A DNA stretch of 64,000 bases from CAG-390 sp003523225 (GTDB taxonomy: Bacteria; Bacillota; Clostridia; Oscillospirales; CAG-272), in NCBI GenBank assembly GCA_902461815.1, contig CABPZE010000004.1, positions 62,001 through 126,000 of the forward strand, read 5' to 3'. Made by a program: the position numbers and the translations under genes. Below the pieces are notes generated by a model, which worked only from the letters and a program-made list of their open reading frames with translations, was not told the DNA's origin and ran no database searches. Within the stretch, counting starts at the first letter, position 1, and each line of letters starts with the position of its first letter. Shown here piece after piece: positions 17,570-26,055 of this stretch.

Positions 17570-19318
17570 ATGACGACAGGGAAATTCACGAAAAACACGT
17601 ACAAGAGAGTTTTTATTGCGCTGTTTGCGCTTTTGCTTTTGCTCCCGTTTGGCGTTTCCTGCGCCGGAGAAAAGAGCGGAGTGGGAGACGGTACTTCCGC
17701 CCCCGATGAGTCCACGGCTGCTCCGGAAGCCGGAATTGCCTGTGCAGACCTTGCGGGATATAAATTCATAAGGCCGGAAAAAGCCGGAAGTGAGCTGGTT
17801 TCCGTCTTCCGCGAGCTTTACAGCCGCTTCAACGACGCGGTCGGAGCTGAGACCGAGCAGAGCGACGACTTTTACCGTGAGGGAGTACCCGGACTTGAGA
17901 TCGCCGAGCTCGAAATCATTATAGGAGATACAAACCGTCCGGAATCACGTCAGTTTCTCAAGGGTCTGCGCGCGGACGACTACGGCTATGCTCTTATCGG
18001 CAAAAAGCTGGTAATTGCAGGTCACACGGATGAATATACGATAAAAGCCGTAAACGAGTTTACGGGCAATATTCTCAGCCGCTTTGAAAACGATAAAAGC
18101 CGTGAGATGTTCATCACGGCTTCGGAGAACTATACATACAATGCAAAATACACAGTAGACGCTGTTACGCTCGGCGGAGTTGACATACGCGAGTGGAGGA
18201 TCGTTTATCCTTCAAAGCGCACTATGGGTGAGAACATAGCCGCCGAGAAGCTGCGCGATAAAATTTCGGCGCTGTGCGGATATGTTCTTGACGTGGTAAA
18301 AGACAGCGACGCGGAAGCCGCTCAGTATGAGATATCGGTGGGCGAAACCTCGCACTCCGACGCCACGCTCGTCGCAGGTCTGCAAAAAGCGGGCAGCTCC
18401 TCTTATATTGGCTGTGCGGGAACATCCGTTCTTCTTGGAGGCGGCAATTCGACCGCACTGCTTGACGCTGTTTCGCGCTTCGGAGATGAAATAACCGCTG
18501 CAATAAACCGTGACGGCAGAACCGTAGCTGTTACACTTGAGGCAGAAAAGCTGTATGAGTCAAGCGGAAATCTGCTTACCGCCATGAGCTTCAACAATCT
18601 TGTAAGCTCAAAGACCGATGCGCGCACCGAGCGTGTCATTGAGATGGTCATGAAATATTTGCCGGACACGGTAGGATTTCAGGAGACAAACTCCGCGTGG
18701 CTCAACAGTCTGGTGTCGGGACTGGGAAGCTTTTATGCATATGTCGGAGAGGGACGTGACGGCGGAAGCAATGGAGAGTACAACCCCATATTCTACAACA
18801 AGACAAAATTCAAGGTTGTGAAGAGCGGCACGCGATGGCTCTCCGACACACCGGAGAAGGCTTCAAAATATGAGGAATCCTCCCTCAACCGTATATATAC
18901 ATACGCACTGCTTGAACGCATAAGCGACGGCGAGCAGATCATGGTGATAAACACCCACCTTGAGCACACAAGCGACGCGGCTCGTGTCAAGCAGATAAAG
19001 GTAGTGCTTGCATTCATCCAGGAATACTGCAAGGATTACCCGATCGTGCTCACCGGTGATTTTAACTGCACCTCATCCTCCTCGGTATACAGCACGATAA
19101 CAAAAACCTCACTGTCGGATTCCGCAGATGTGGCAATGCAGGCAAAGCGTGCATCCACTTTCACAAATTACGGAAAGAGCGATAAGGTGATAGACTTCAT
19201 TTTTGTCACTGCCGACAAGATAGGGGTAAGCAGCTACAAGGTATGCAATGAAAAGATAAACGGAGATTATCCCTCCGACCATCACCCCGTGCTGATAGAG
19301 TACTGCATCGTCGACTGA
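17570..19318 (+). CDS. Lipoprotein with C-terminal endonuclease/exonuclease/phosphatase domain
   Basis: A 582-residue exported protein. The signal ends in the lipobox GVSC (Cys near 27), then an acidic linker. Residues about 45-330 form an alpha/beta region I cannot name. The EEP catalytic domain (about 340-582) has TAMSFNN, GFQETN (metal Glu), INTHLEH, LTGDFN (Asp-Asn pair) and the terminal SDHHPV. It should cleave phosphodiesters or phosphomonoesters outside the cell, so extracellular DNA, lipid or nucleotide substrates are possible. GGAGG lies 8 nt before the ATG; monocistronic. Confidence 0.82.
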   Translation: MTTGKFTKNTYKRVFIALFALLLLLPFGVSCAGEKSGVGDGTSAPDESTAAPEAGIACADLAGYKFIRPEKAGSELVSVFRELYSRFNDAVGAETEQSDDFYREGVPGLEIAELEIIIGDTNRPESRQFLKGLRADDYGYALIGKKLVIAGHTDEYTIKAVNEFTGNILSRFENDKSREMFITASENYTYNAKYTVDAVTLGGVDIREWRIVYPSKRTMGENIAAEKLRDKISALCGYVLDVVKDSDAEAAQYEISVGETSHSDATLVAGLQKAGSSSYIGCAGTSVLLGGGNSTALLDAVSRFGDEITAAINRDGRTVAVTLEAEKLYESSGNLLTAMSFNNLVSSKTDARTERVIEMVMKYLPDTVGFQETNSAWLNSLVSGLGSFYAYVGEGRDGGSNGEYNPIFYNKTKFKVVKSGTRWLSDTPEKASKYEESSLNRIYTYALLERISDGEQIMVINTHLEHTSDAARVKQIKVVLAFIQEYCKDYPIVLTGDFNCTSSSSVYSTITKTSLSDSADVAMQAKRASTFTNYGKSDKVIDFIFVTADKIGVSSYKVCNEKINGDYPSDHHPVLIEYCIVD

Positions 19319-19344
19319 CATATATTATTGCTGCGCGCCGCGCG

Positions 19345-19713
19345 TCAGAAAATGCTTTCGAAGGAAATGTGTTCAAGACGCGCGGCGTGTTCCAGCGCTG
19401 TGGTAAGCTGCTCACGCTGAAGCTCAAATTCCACCGGGTCGTCAGCCAGCGCCGCAGCTTTGAGCAGACGTATCTTTTCGGTTATGCGCTCGACGTCGTC
19501 ATACGAAACGCTGAAGGACACGGCGGATTTTTTTTCGCTCCAGTATTCGTCAAGCGCGCACACGGCGTCATAGCAGCCCTCGGAGCCTGCCGGGGGCATT
19601 TTTTTTACGCTCAGTAAAGCGCTTTCGTAAAAATCGTTGATAAATTGGTTGTTGACGGTGATTCCCGTTAAAAGGATCACAAGCAGCACTGAGGCGATAA
19701 TTATTTCTCTCAT
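19345..19713 (-). CDS. DUF4363 family protein
   Basis: A 122-residue protein with one N-terminal membrane anchor (about 4-22) and a helical extracellular part. Its length, layout and pairing with DUF421 match DUF4363, a small family common in Clostridia with no defined function. Its start overlaps the stop of the DUF421 gene by 4 nt, so the two are translationally coupled and probably form a complex. Confidence 0.72.
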   Translation of the reverse strand: MREIIIASVLLVILLTGITVNNQFINDFYESALLSVKKMPPAGSEGCYDAVCALDEYWSEKKSAVSFSVSYDDVERITEKIRLLKAAALADDPVEFELQREQLTTALEHAARLEHISFESIF

Positions 19714-20423
19714 TTTTCGGCCTTACCTCCGTCAGCGTCCGCGTGGGCGCTCTTTTTTTGTGAGCGGAAAAAGCGCAGGCTGCCTCCGTCGTCGGCAAGC
19801 ATAAGGAAAACATCCTCAAGTTGAGTGTTCTGTGTAATAAGGAACTGTTCGATCCAGCGTTCGTTTTTGCCTACGGAGTCAAGACCGTGACGGTTTATCT
19901 TGCCGTTTTCAATCAGAATATGATATATCCCGGATTCGGCAGGCTTTTTTCCGACGTCCGCCGCTGTTGCAGGGCGCTCGGGAGTGGTGGGAACCACCGA
20001 AATTGTGCCGTCCTGCTCAAGCGTTGCATATGCGACGCTTGAGATGTCCGTACTTCCGGATTTTCTCAGCGCCACCATAAGCTCATCTGCGGATATGCGG
20101 GTGCGCTTCAGTGCCGCTTCCTGCGGCTTTCCCATTTTCACCAACACAGTAGGTCGGGTGGAAAGCAGGTTTTTAAGACCCGGAAAGCGCGAGAGAAGGG
20201 CGGCTGAGAATATTTCCGCCGCAAGCACCAGCACGATCGGAATTATTGCATATACCAGCGGAATACTGTGATTTTCAATGGGAAGCGCGGCGATTTCAGA
20301 GAGCAAAAGAGTGCTTACAAGGTCTGAGACCTCAAGCTGACCGAGCTGCCTTTTGCCCATGATACGCATAGCTCCCACCAGCACAATATAAATTATTACC
20401 GTTCTTATCAGAATGATTGCCAT
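19710..20423 (-). CDS. DUF421 (YetF-like) membrane protein
   Basis: A 237-residue protein with three N-terminal membrane helices (about 1-80) and the DUF421 cytoplasmic domain. Typical segments are RIMGKRQLGQLEVSDLV (about 20-36), RPTVLVKMGK and the ISADELMVALRKSG block. Related Bacillus proteins (YetF, YdfS) associate with spores or membranes; the function is unknown. AAGGA precedes the ATG by about 11 nt. No clear promoter was found upstream. Confidence 0.85.
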   Translation of the reverse strand: MAIILIRTVIIYIVLVGAMRIMGKRQLGQLEVSDLVSTLLLSEIAALPIENHSIPLVYAIIPIVLVLAAEIFSAALLSRFPGLKNLLSTRPTVLVKMGKPQEAALKRTRISADELMVALRKSGSTDISSVAYATLEQDGTISVVPTTPERPATAADVGKKPAESGIYHILIENGKINRHGLDSVGKNERWIEQFLITQNTQLEDVFLMLADDGGSLRFFRSQKKSAHADADGGKAEK

Positions 20424-20559
20424 TTCTGAACTGTTCCTTCTACCGGATATGCCGGCGTTTTTTATAGTATCATGCGTCGTTTGCAGCGCTTTTATACTCT
20501 GTTCCGGTGCACGATTTTTACTCGCCGCGCTAATGTCAATATATATTTACCGGGTGTCA

Positions 20560-20581
20560 GCAAAAGCCAAACGGCTTTTGC
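20560..20581. repeat. Short hairpin in the DUF421-mraZ gap
   Basis: GCAAAAGCC / GGCTTTTGC with a 4-nt loop. It may end transcription of something on either strand, but no gene abuts it. A separate 15-bp operator-like palindrome, TGTCAT-AAA-ATGACA, lies at 20619-20633. Confidence 0.35.
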
Positions 20582-20753
20582 CTACATCCGGTTTACATCT
20601 TACACGCGGGCAGCTATGTGTCATAAAATGACATAAATATAAAAACAAAGAATCCAAAACATGAATAAGGAGTTTGCGCGGCGAAAGCGGGCGGCAAATG
20701 ACGTATCTTGCGCCGGAAAATCAAAAAAATTTTCATTCTTTTGAATTTACCTA

Positions 20754-20820
20754 TTGCATTTGGGGGTGGAGTTATAGTATAATAACAGCGCAGTGGAGCA
20801 AAAAGGTGCAAAATGGTGGA
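20754..20820 (+). promoter_or_regulatory. mraZ operon promoter with repeated GTGGA boxes
   Basis: TTGCAT (20754-20759), 18-bp spacer, TATAAT (20778-20783). GTGGA or GTGCA occurs in the spacer (20766) and downstream at 20793, 20806 and 20816, the last two exactly 10 bp apart. MraZ represses its own operon by binding spaced GTGG-type repeats, so these are probable autoregulatory sites. Confidence 0.6.
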
Positions 20821-20879
20821 CTATACCACAGGTCATAGATGCATAAATAGCTTAATAAAGCAATTTGACCACATATTAA

Positions 20880-21080
20880 AGATCAGTTGTGTTGCCGCCG
20901 CAAGTTGCGCAGATCAGAGCCCGGATACTCTGCTTGCCGGGTTGCTCCCAATGAAACAATCCTGAAAAGACAGGAATAAAGTCCTCTTATTTCATTTAAC
21001 GGAATCAGTTTCATTCAATAACAAAACTTACACCGTGTCATTGCGCGCGCCTGCGGAATACGTCGGCACAGCCGCCGTAA
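20880..21080 (+). other. Long, foldable leader of the mraZ transcript, or an independent small RNA
   Basis: The 330 nt between the promoter and mraZ hold no convincing ORF but many nested complementary segments: TGTGTTGCCG (20888) with CGGCACA (21064), CGCAG (20908) with CTGCG (21051), AATGAAAC (20950) with GTTTCATT (21008), TCCTG (20960) with CAGGA (20971), and an inner CCCGG/CCGGG hairpin. This nesting resembles a closed, 6S-like or leader RNA, but no Rfam family could be assigned by eye. Confidence 0.35.
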
Positions 21081-21147
21081 AATAACAATTGAAGAAGCGC
21101 GTGACACCTGGCTAAACCATTATAAATCAGAAGAAAGGAGAACTGCC

Positions 21148-21621
21148 ATGGACGCGACCGATACCGTCATTCAGGGCGCAGGAGGATTTACTCTGCCGCT
21201 GATGGGAGTCTTTCACCACAACGTGGACGGAAAGAACCGTTTGTTTATCCCGGCGAAGCACCGTGATATACTCGGTCAGAGCTTTATCGTCTGCCCGAGC
21301 ATCCGCGACAAGTCGCTGAAGGCATACTCTCTTTCCGAATGGAACAAATATATAGCTCCTATTGAAAAGCTCGACCGGAAGTATCAGGAGGCTCTGAAGC
21401 GTTTTTACAACAGCAGTGCCGCCGTGCTTACGCCCGACGCGCAGGGAAGGATCGTGCTTACTCCGGAGCTTGTTCAGCACGCGGGACTTGAGTCGCGCGC
21501 GGCGGTAATTGTGGGCTGCGGAAATTACTCCGAGATATGGTCGGAAGAAAATTACGCACTCCAGCAGTCAAGTACCGATCTTGCCGAGCTGCTTTCGGTT
21601 ATCGAAAGCCAGGGACTGTGA
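21148..21621 (+). CDS. mraZ: Transcriptional regulator MraZ
   Basis: A 157-residue protein with two SpoVT/AbrB-like MraZ repeats (FHHNVDGKNRLFIPAKHR at about 18-35; LTPDAQGRIVLTPEL at about 97-111). Slightly longer than the usual 143 because of about 15 extra N-terminal residues. DNA-binding repressor of the division and cell wall operon, usually acting on repeats just upstream. AAAGGAG lies 8 nt before the ATG. First gene of the dcw cluster. Confidence 0.93.
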   Translation: MDATDTVIQGAGGFTLPLMGVFHHNVDGKNRLFIPAKHRDILGQSFIVCPSIRDKSLKAYSLSEWNKYIAPIEKLDRKYQEALKRFYNSSAAVLTPDAQGRIVLTPELVQHAGLESRAAVIVGCGNYSEIWSEENYALQQSSTDLAELLSVIESQGL

Positions 21622-21628
21622 GGCTGGC

Positions 21629-22582
21629 ATGAACACAGAAGGCAGAATTTCATTTTCTCATGAGCCTGTACTGCTTAACGAGGTAATTGACGCTTTGGCG
21701 ATAAAGCCGGACGGCATCTACCTTGACGGCACTGCGGGAGGGGGAGGACATTCCTCCGCCATAGCCGCGCGGCTTACCGGCGGAAAACTTATCGCACTTG
21801 ACCGCGACCCGGAGGCGGTAGCCGCCGCAGGCGCGAGACTGTCCCGGTACGGAGACAGGGCAAGGGTGATACGTTCCAATTTTTCAGAAATTGATTCGGT
21901 GTGCGCCTCTCTCGGAATAACAGCCCTTGACGGCGTACTGCTTGACCTTGGGGTCTCCTCACATCAGCTTGACACTCCGGAGCGCGGATTTTCCTACATT
22001 TCCGACGCGCCTCTTGATATGAGAATGGATACTTCCGCCGCCTTGTGTGCCGCGGATGTGGTAAACGGGTATCCGCGTGAAAGGCTTGAAAAAATTATTT
22101 ACGAGTACGGAGAGGAAAAATTCGCCTCCCGCATCGCCTCAAAAATATGCGAAAAGCGCGAGACCGCTCCGATAAAGACCACCGGAGAGCTTGTGAATAT
22201 TATAAAATCGGCGATTCCTGCCGCAGCGCTGCGCGGAGCAGAGCATCATCCCGCCATGAGAACATTTCAGGCGATAAGGATCGAAGTAAACGGTGAGCTT
22301 GATGTCATCGAACCGACAATACGCAAGGCGGTATCCATGCTGGCTCCCGGCGGGAGGATCGCGGTGATAACCTTTCACTCGCTTGAGGACCGCCGGGTCA
22401 AGCAGACATTTGCGGAACTGGCGCGTGGGTGCGTCTGCCCACCGGATTTCCCGGTGTGCGTCTGCGGACACAAGCCGGAGATAAGGCTTGTGACAAAAAA
22501 ACCGGTCACGGCGTCCCCCGGGGAGCTTGAGCGGAACACACGTTCGCACAGCGCAAAGCTCAGAACGGCGGAAAAGCTGTGA
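21629..22582 (+). CDS. rsmH: 16S rRNA m4C1402 methyltransferase RsmH
   Basis: A 317-residue SAM-dependent methyltransferase that N4-methylates C1402 of 16S rRNA. It shows FSHEPVLLNEVIDAL at the start, the SAM loop LDGTAGGGGHS (about 32-42), DRDPEA, the LLDLGVSSHQLD motif and VITFHSLEDRRVK near 250. The ATG at 21629 follows GAGG, 7 nt after the mraZ stop. Length is normal. Confidence 0.95.
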   Translation: MNTEGRISFSHEPVLLNEVIDALAIKPDGIYLDGTAGGGGHSSAIAARLTGGKLIALDRDPEAVAAAGARLSRYGDRARVIRSNFSEIDSVCASLGITALDGVLLDLGVSSHQLDTPERGFSYISDAPLDMRMDTSAALCAADVVNGYPRERLEKIIYEYGEEKFASRIASKICEKRETAPIKTTGELVNIIKSAIPAAALRGAEHHPAMRTFQAIRIEVNGELDVIEPTIRKAVSMLAPGGRIAVITFHSLEDRRVKQTFAELARGCVCPPDFPVCVCGHKPEIRLVTKKPVTASPGELERNTRSHSAKLRTAEKL

Positions 22583-22647
22583 GCATCAGATTTAAGTATA
22601 CGTCAATCAATTTTACATAAGACTGTTTGAAAGGTATGGAAGTAAAA

Positions 22648-23511
22648 ATGAACGCATATGCAGACGTGAACGCATCGGCGTCCTTCAATATCGCTTATAA
22701 TTCCCTTGAGAGGCGTTTTTCCGAACGCGGCACTTCCGATTCCGTGCGCAGGCTTGCAATGGAGCAGGAGGAAAACGAGCGCAGGACGGCGGCTCTTGCA
22801 CCCGAGGCGTACCGTCTTGGTGCGCGCAAAGAGTGCCGTGACTGGAATGCAAGATATAAAACCGGAAATTCTGACGACGGCTTTTACATGACCGTTGACG
22901 ATTACAAGCGCTGCTACCGCGACGGTATGGGATATCTTCCCGAAACACAGGTGGCGCGTCGCGTCCGCGCGCTCAGCGTAGAATGGGAGCCGGAGCATCC
23001 GGCGGCAGCTTACGAGCTTCGCGAGAGTGAAAAACGCGCGCTGACTGTGTCGGGAGAAAAACGGATGACACACGTCGAGGCATATCATGATTCGCTTATC
23101 GAAAGGTGGTTTCCGAAGGAGGAGATCGCGCCCGTCAAGGACAGACGCCTGCGTACAGTTCCTTTTGGGGCTGTGGCTCTTGTGCTTTTGTTCGCATTGG
23201 TGCTGGCGCTGCCTGTCACCCTCAGCGTGATGATAAAAGAACGCTCAGATGAAGTGTCCGCAGCATCCTCAAAGCTCGACGCGCTTGACGCAGAGATCGC
23301 CGAGCTTGAAAATGAGCTTAACGTCAAAAACGATCTCGACGCCATAAGGCGCATTGCCGTTGATGAGTACGGTATGATAAGCACCGACATTTCCACCACG
23401 CATTATATCATGCTCGGCGGCGGAGACCGGATAGAGGCTTTTTCCGAGGAAAACGGCAATGCGGGAGTAATGGCACTACTCAGTGCGCTTGGCATCCGCA
23501 GAGGGGAATAA
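22648..23511 (+). CDS. FtsL-like divisome protein with a long cytoplasmic N-terminus
   Basis: A 287-residue bitopic protein in the ftsL slot between rsmH and the PBP. Residues 1-165 are hydrophilic and unassigned. A membrane helix (about 170-195) is followed by a coiled coil (DEVSAASSKLDALDAEIAEL) and LDAIRRIAVDEYGMI, the end pattern of FtsL/DivIC proteins. Classical FtsL is 90-130 residues, so the N-terminal extension is unusual. The ATG at 22648 with GGAAG 5 nt before it is preferred; 22636 is an alternative. Synteny supports a role in septum assembly. Confidence 0.65.
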   Translation: MNAYADVNASASFNIAYNSLERRFSERGTSDSVRRLAMEQEENERRTAALAPEAYRLGARKECRDWNARYKTGNSDDGFYMTVDDYKRCYRDGMGYLPETQVARRVRALSVEWEPEHPAAAYELRESEKRALTVSGEKRMTHVEAYHDSLIERWFPKEEIAPVKDRRLRTVPFGAVALVLLFALVLALPVTLSVMIKERSDEVSAASSKLDALDAEIAELENELNVKNDLDAIRRIAVDEYGMISTDISTTHYIMLGGGDRIEAFSEENGNAGVMALLSALGIRRGE

Positions 23512-23586
23512 AAAACGTTTCGGTGAAATATCATTAAATGATAAACAGCTCTGCTATATAAGCAAGGAGGAAGGGCAGAACCGGGA

Positions 23587-25869
23587 ATGAAGGGAACAAG
23601 AATAAAAATCAGCACAAAGCTTGTGATGCGTTCGTACATCCTGTTTGCCGTCATCATTGCCGCGTTTGCATTTCTTGCTTATAAGATATTTGCAATACAG
23701 ACAGTCAACTTTGATTACTATCAGCAGAAGGTGATAAATCAGCTTACGACCGAGTCAACGGTTTATTCAAAGCGCGGGTCGATATACGACTCCGAAGGCG
23801 TTCAGCTGGCAACTAATATTTCGGCATACCGCATTTTCATTGCGCCGTCAAATATACGCGCTGCGGTTTCGGAATCCACCGGAGACGAGGCAAAAAACTA
23901 TGATGACATTATTGCCCGGGGGCTTTCCGAGATACTGGGAGAAAAATACGGCGTGACATACGAGACGGTCGCCGAGATGATAGAGAAGAAAAAGGGAAGT
24001 CTTGACGCGACGGTCGTAAGACTTGCGGACGGCGAGAGCGCCGACCTTGTGCTGGACTTTATCTCAAAAAACGATCTTGGCAACATGGTGCTTGTCGAAG
24101 CCACAAGCAAGCGCTATTACGCATACGGCAGTGTCGCCTCTCATGTGCTCGGCTTTACGGGTACTGACGGCGCGGGACTTTACGGGCTTGAATATCAGTA
24201 TAACAGTCAGCTTGCAGGAACTCCGGGAAAGTATATAACTGCCCGCGACTCGTACGGAAGGGAAATGCCTTACGAGTATAAAAGCGTTATTGAAGCCGTG
24301 GATGGCTACGATATGCATACTACGCTGAATCTTAAGCTTCAGATGATACTTGAGGAACAGCTTAAGGCGACGTTTGAGGAGTGTCAGCCTGAATGCGGCG
24401 CGGCGGGGCTTGTAATGAATGTCAAGACAGGCGCGGTGCTTGCAATGGCGACCTATCCGGACTTTGACTGCAATGACGCCCGCACGCTCGACAGCTATTA
24501 CACCGGACTGCTTGATGGATCCGGATATACACCCGGCAGCGCCGAATATAATCTGCTTAAGGGCGAGCTCCAGACCAAAATGTGGTCGAACAAAGTGCTT
24601 ACCGACCCGTATATGCCAGGTTCTACCTTCAAGATAATCACAACTTCAATGGCGCTTGAGCAGGATGTTGCAAAGGTTGACGAAAAATTCTACTGCGCCG
24701 GATATCTTCAGGTGGCAAACCGTAAAATTCACTGTTATCACACAAGCGGTCACGGAAGTCTGACCTTCGGGCAGGGCCTTCAGCAGTCCTGCAACCCGGT
24801 GCTCATGACGGTCGGTATGCGCGTGGGACAGGAGAAATTCTACAACTATTTCCGCGAATTCGGATATCTTGATAAAACGGGAATCGACCTGCCCGGTGAA
24901 GGAAAAACTACTTTCTGGGATGAAAATGAGTTCGGGATCGTAGACCTTGCGGTCGCCTCCTTCGGACAGAACTTTCAGGTGTCTATGCTGCATCATCTGA
25001 CTGCTTTGTCTGCGGTTGCAAACAACGGATACCTCATGACTCCGTATATTGTTGAAAAAATGACGGATTCCGAGGGTAACGTGGTGTACAGCCACCAAGT
25101 CGAAAGCCGCCGTCAGGTGATAAGCGCTTCGGTTTCAAAAACCGTGTCGCAGATCCTTGAGGAGGGCGTATCGGGAGACGGCGGTGCGAAAAACTGCTAT
25201 ATCCCCGGCTACAAGATCGCCGCAAAAACCGGTACTTCGGAAAAAATAGGCGATCCCGATCCGCTTGCGCGTATCGGCTCATGCGTGGCTTACGCGCCGG
25301 CAGACGATCCTGAGATCGCAATACTTATAGTTGTTGACGACCCAAAGATAGGCAGCCGCTTCGGTTCAATGATCGCGGCTCCGTATATCGCAAACTGTTT
25401 GGCTCAGATACTTCCGTATCTTGGCTATGAGCCGGAATACACCGATGCCGAAAAAGCGGCGCTTGACGTTGAGGTCGGAGAGTACCGCGGACGCAGTCCC
25501 GCAGTTACACGCAACCTTATAAAGGAGCTGGGCGTGGAGTGCGAAATTATCGGCGACGGCGACACGGTCACGGCTCAGATTCCGTCGGCTGGTGCGACCA
25601 TTTCAAAGGAAACCGGGAAGATACTTATCTATCTGGGAGACAGCGCGCCGAAAAAGGATGTAAAAATTCCAAATGTGCAAAATCTCACGGCAGCGGCGGC
25701 AAATCAGGTGCTGCTGAACGCCGGACTCAATATTAAAATCGAAGGAAGCAAAAGTCATTCACTTGCCGGAGACGCACTTGTGGTCTCACAGTACCCTGTG
25801 GCAGGCGAAACGGCAGAAAGGGGAAGCGTAGTAACGATAACGGTCAGATTCACCGACAGCGAGGATTAG
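23587..25869 (+). CDS. Class B penicillin-binding protein with PASTA domains (SpoVD/FtsI type)
   Basis: A 760-residue transpeptidase that cross-links peptidoglycan at the septum or spore cortex. N-terminal membrane anchor (about 14-34), PBP dimerisation domain (RGSIYDSEG near 60), and transpeptidase domain with active-site GSTFKI (SxxK), QSCNP (SxN) and AAKTGTSEK (KTG). Two C-terminal PASTA repeats lie at about 635-760. The PASTA domains and length fit SpoVD/PbpB of Firmicutes; division versus sporulation cannot be decided. The AGGAGG is 16 nt from the ATG, unusually far. Ends in TAG. Confidence 0.9.
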   Translation: MKGTRIKISTKLVMRSYILFAVIIAAFAFLAYKIFAIQTVNFDYYQQKVINQLTTESTVYSKRGSIYDSEGVQLATNISAYRIFIAPSNIRAAVSESTGDEAKNYDDIIARGLSEILGEKYGVTYETVAEMIEKKKGSLDATVVRLADGESADLVLDFISKNDLGNMVLVEATSKRYYAYGSVASHVLGFTGTDGAGLYGLEYQYNSQLAGTPGKYITARDSYGREMPYEYKSVIEAVDGYDMHTTLNLKLQMILEEQLKATFEECQPECGAAGLVMNVKTGAVLAMATYPDFDCNDARTLDSYYTGLLDGSGYTPGSAEYNLLKGELQTKMWSNKVLTDPYMPGSTFKIITTSMALEQDVAKVDEKFYCAGYLQVANRKIHCYHTSGHGSLTFGQGLQQSCNPVLMTVGMRVGQEKFYNYFREFGYLDKTGIDLPGEGKTTFWDENEFGIVDLAVASFGQNFQVSMLHHLTALSAVANNGYLMTPYIVEKMTDSEGNVVYSHQVESRRQVISASVSKTVSQILEEGVSGDGGAKNCYIPGYKIAAKTGTSEKIGDPDPLARIGSCVAYAPADDPEIAILIVVDDPKIGSRFGSMIAAPYIANCLAQILPYLGYEPEYTDAEKAALDVEVGEYRGRSPAVTRNLIKELGVECEIIGDGDTVTAQIPSAGATISKETGKILIYLGDSAPKKDVKIPNVQNLTAAAANQVLLNAGLNIKIEGSKSHSLAGDALVVSQYPVAGETAERGSVVTITVRFTDSED

Positions 25870-25961
25870 TAGGCGTCGGCTGACTGCAATCGGAATGAAA
25901 AAAATAAAAAAGGCAGCCTGCATGCTTGCCCTGACAGGACGTTTAAGGATTGAAGCGTCAG

Positions 25962-26031
25962 CCCGGGGACAATTCTGAATTCTTTCTCCGGGACAGGTGT
26001 CATTACACCTTTGGAAGCGCCCTATGGCGCT
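25962..26031 (+). other. Three stacked hairpins in the murE leader
   Basis: In the 186-bp gap before murE: CCCGG/CCGGG (25962-25992), AGGTGT/ACACCT with a 4-nt loop (25995-26010) and AGCGCC/GGCGCT with a 4-nt loop (26016-26031). They end 5 nt before the AAAGGAG site. No U-run follows, so a translational or mRNA-stability role is likelier than termination. Confidence 0.45.
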
Positions 26032-26055
26032 GATGAAAGGAGAAGCAGGGCTTTG

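Noticed and set aside
20880..21110. RNase P RNA, tmRNA or SRP RNA in the mraZ leader
   Set aside because: None of the diagnostic segments (GAGGAAAGTCC, the tmRNA ends, the SRP GGAAG/tetraloop pattern) is present. Only an unassigned structured leader is supported.
20880..21147. T-box leader upstream of mraZ
   Set aside because: No T-box GGTGG-ACCGCG sequence and no terminator/antiterminator pair was found.
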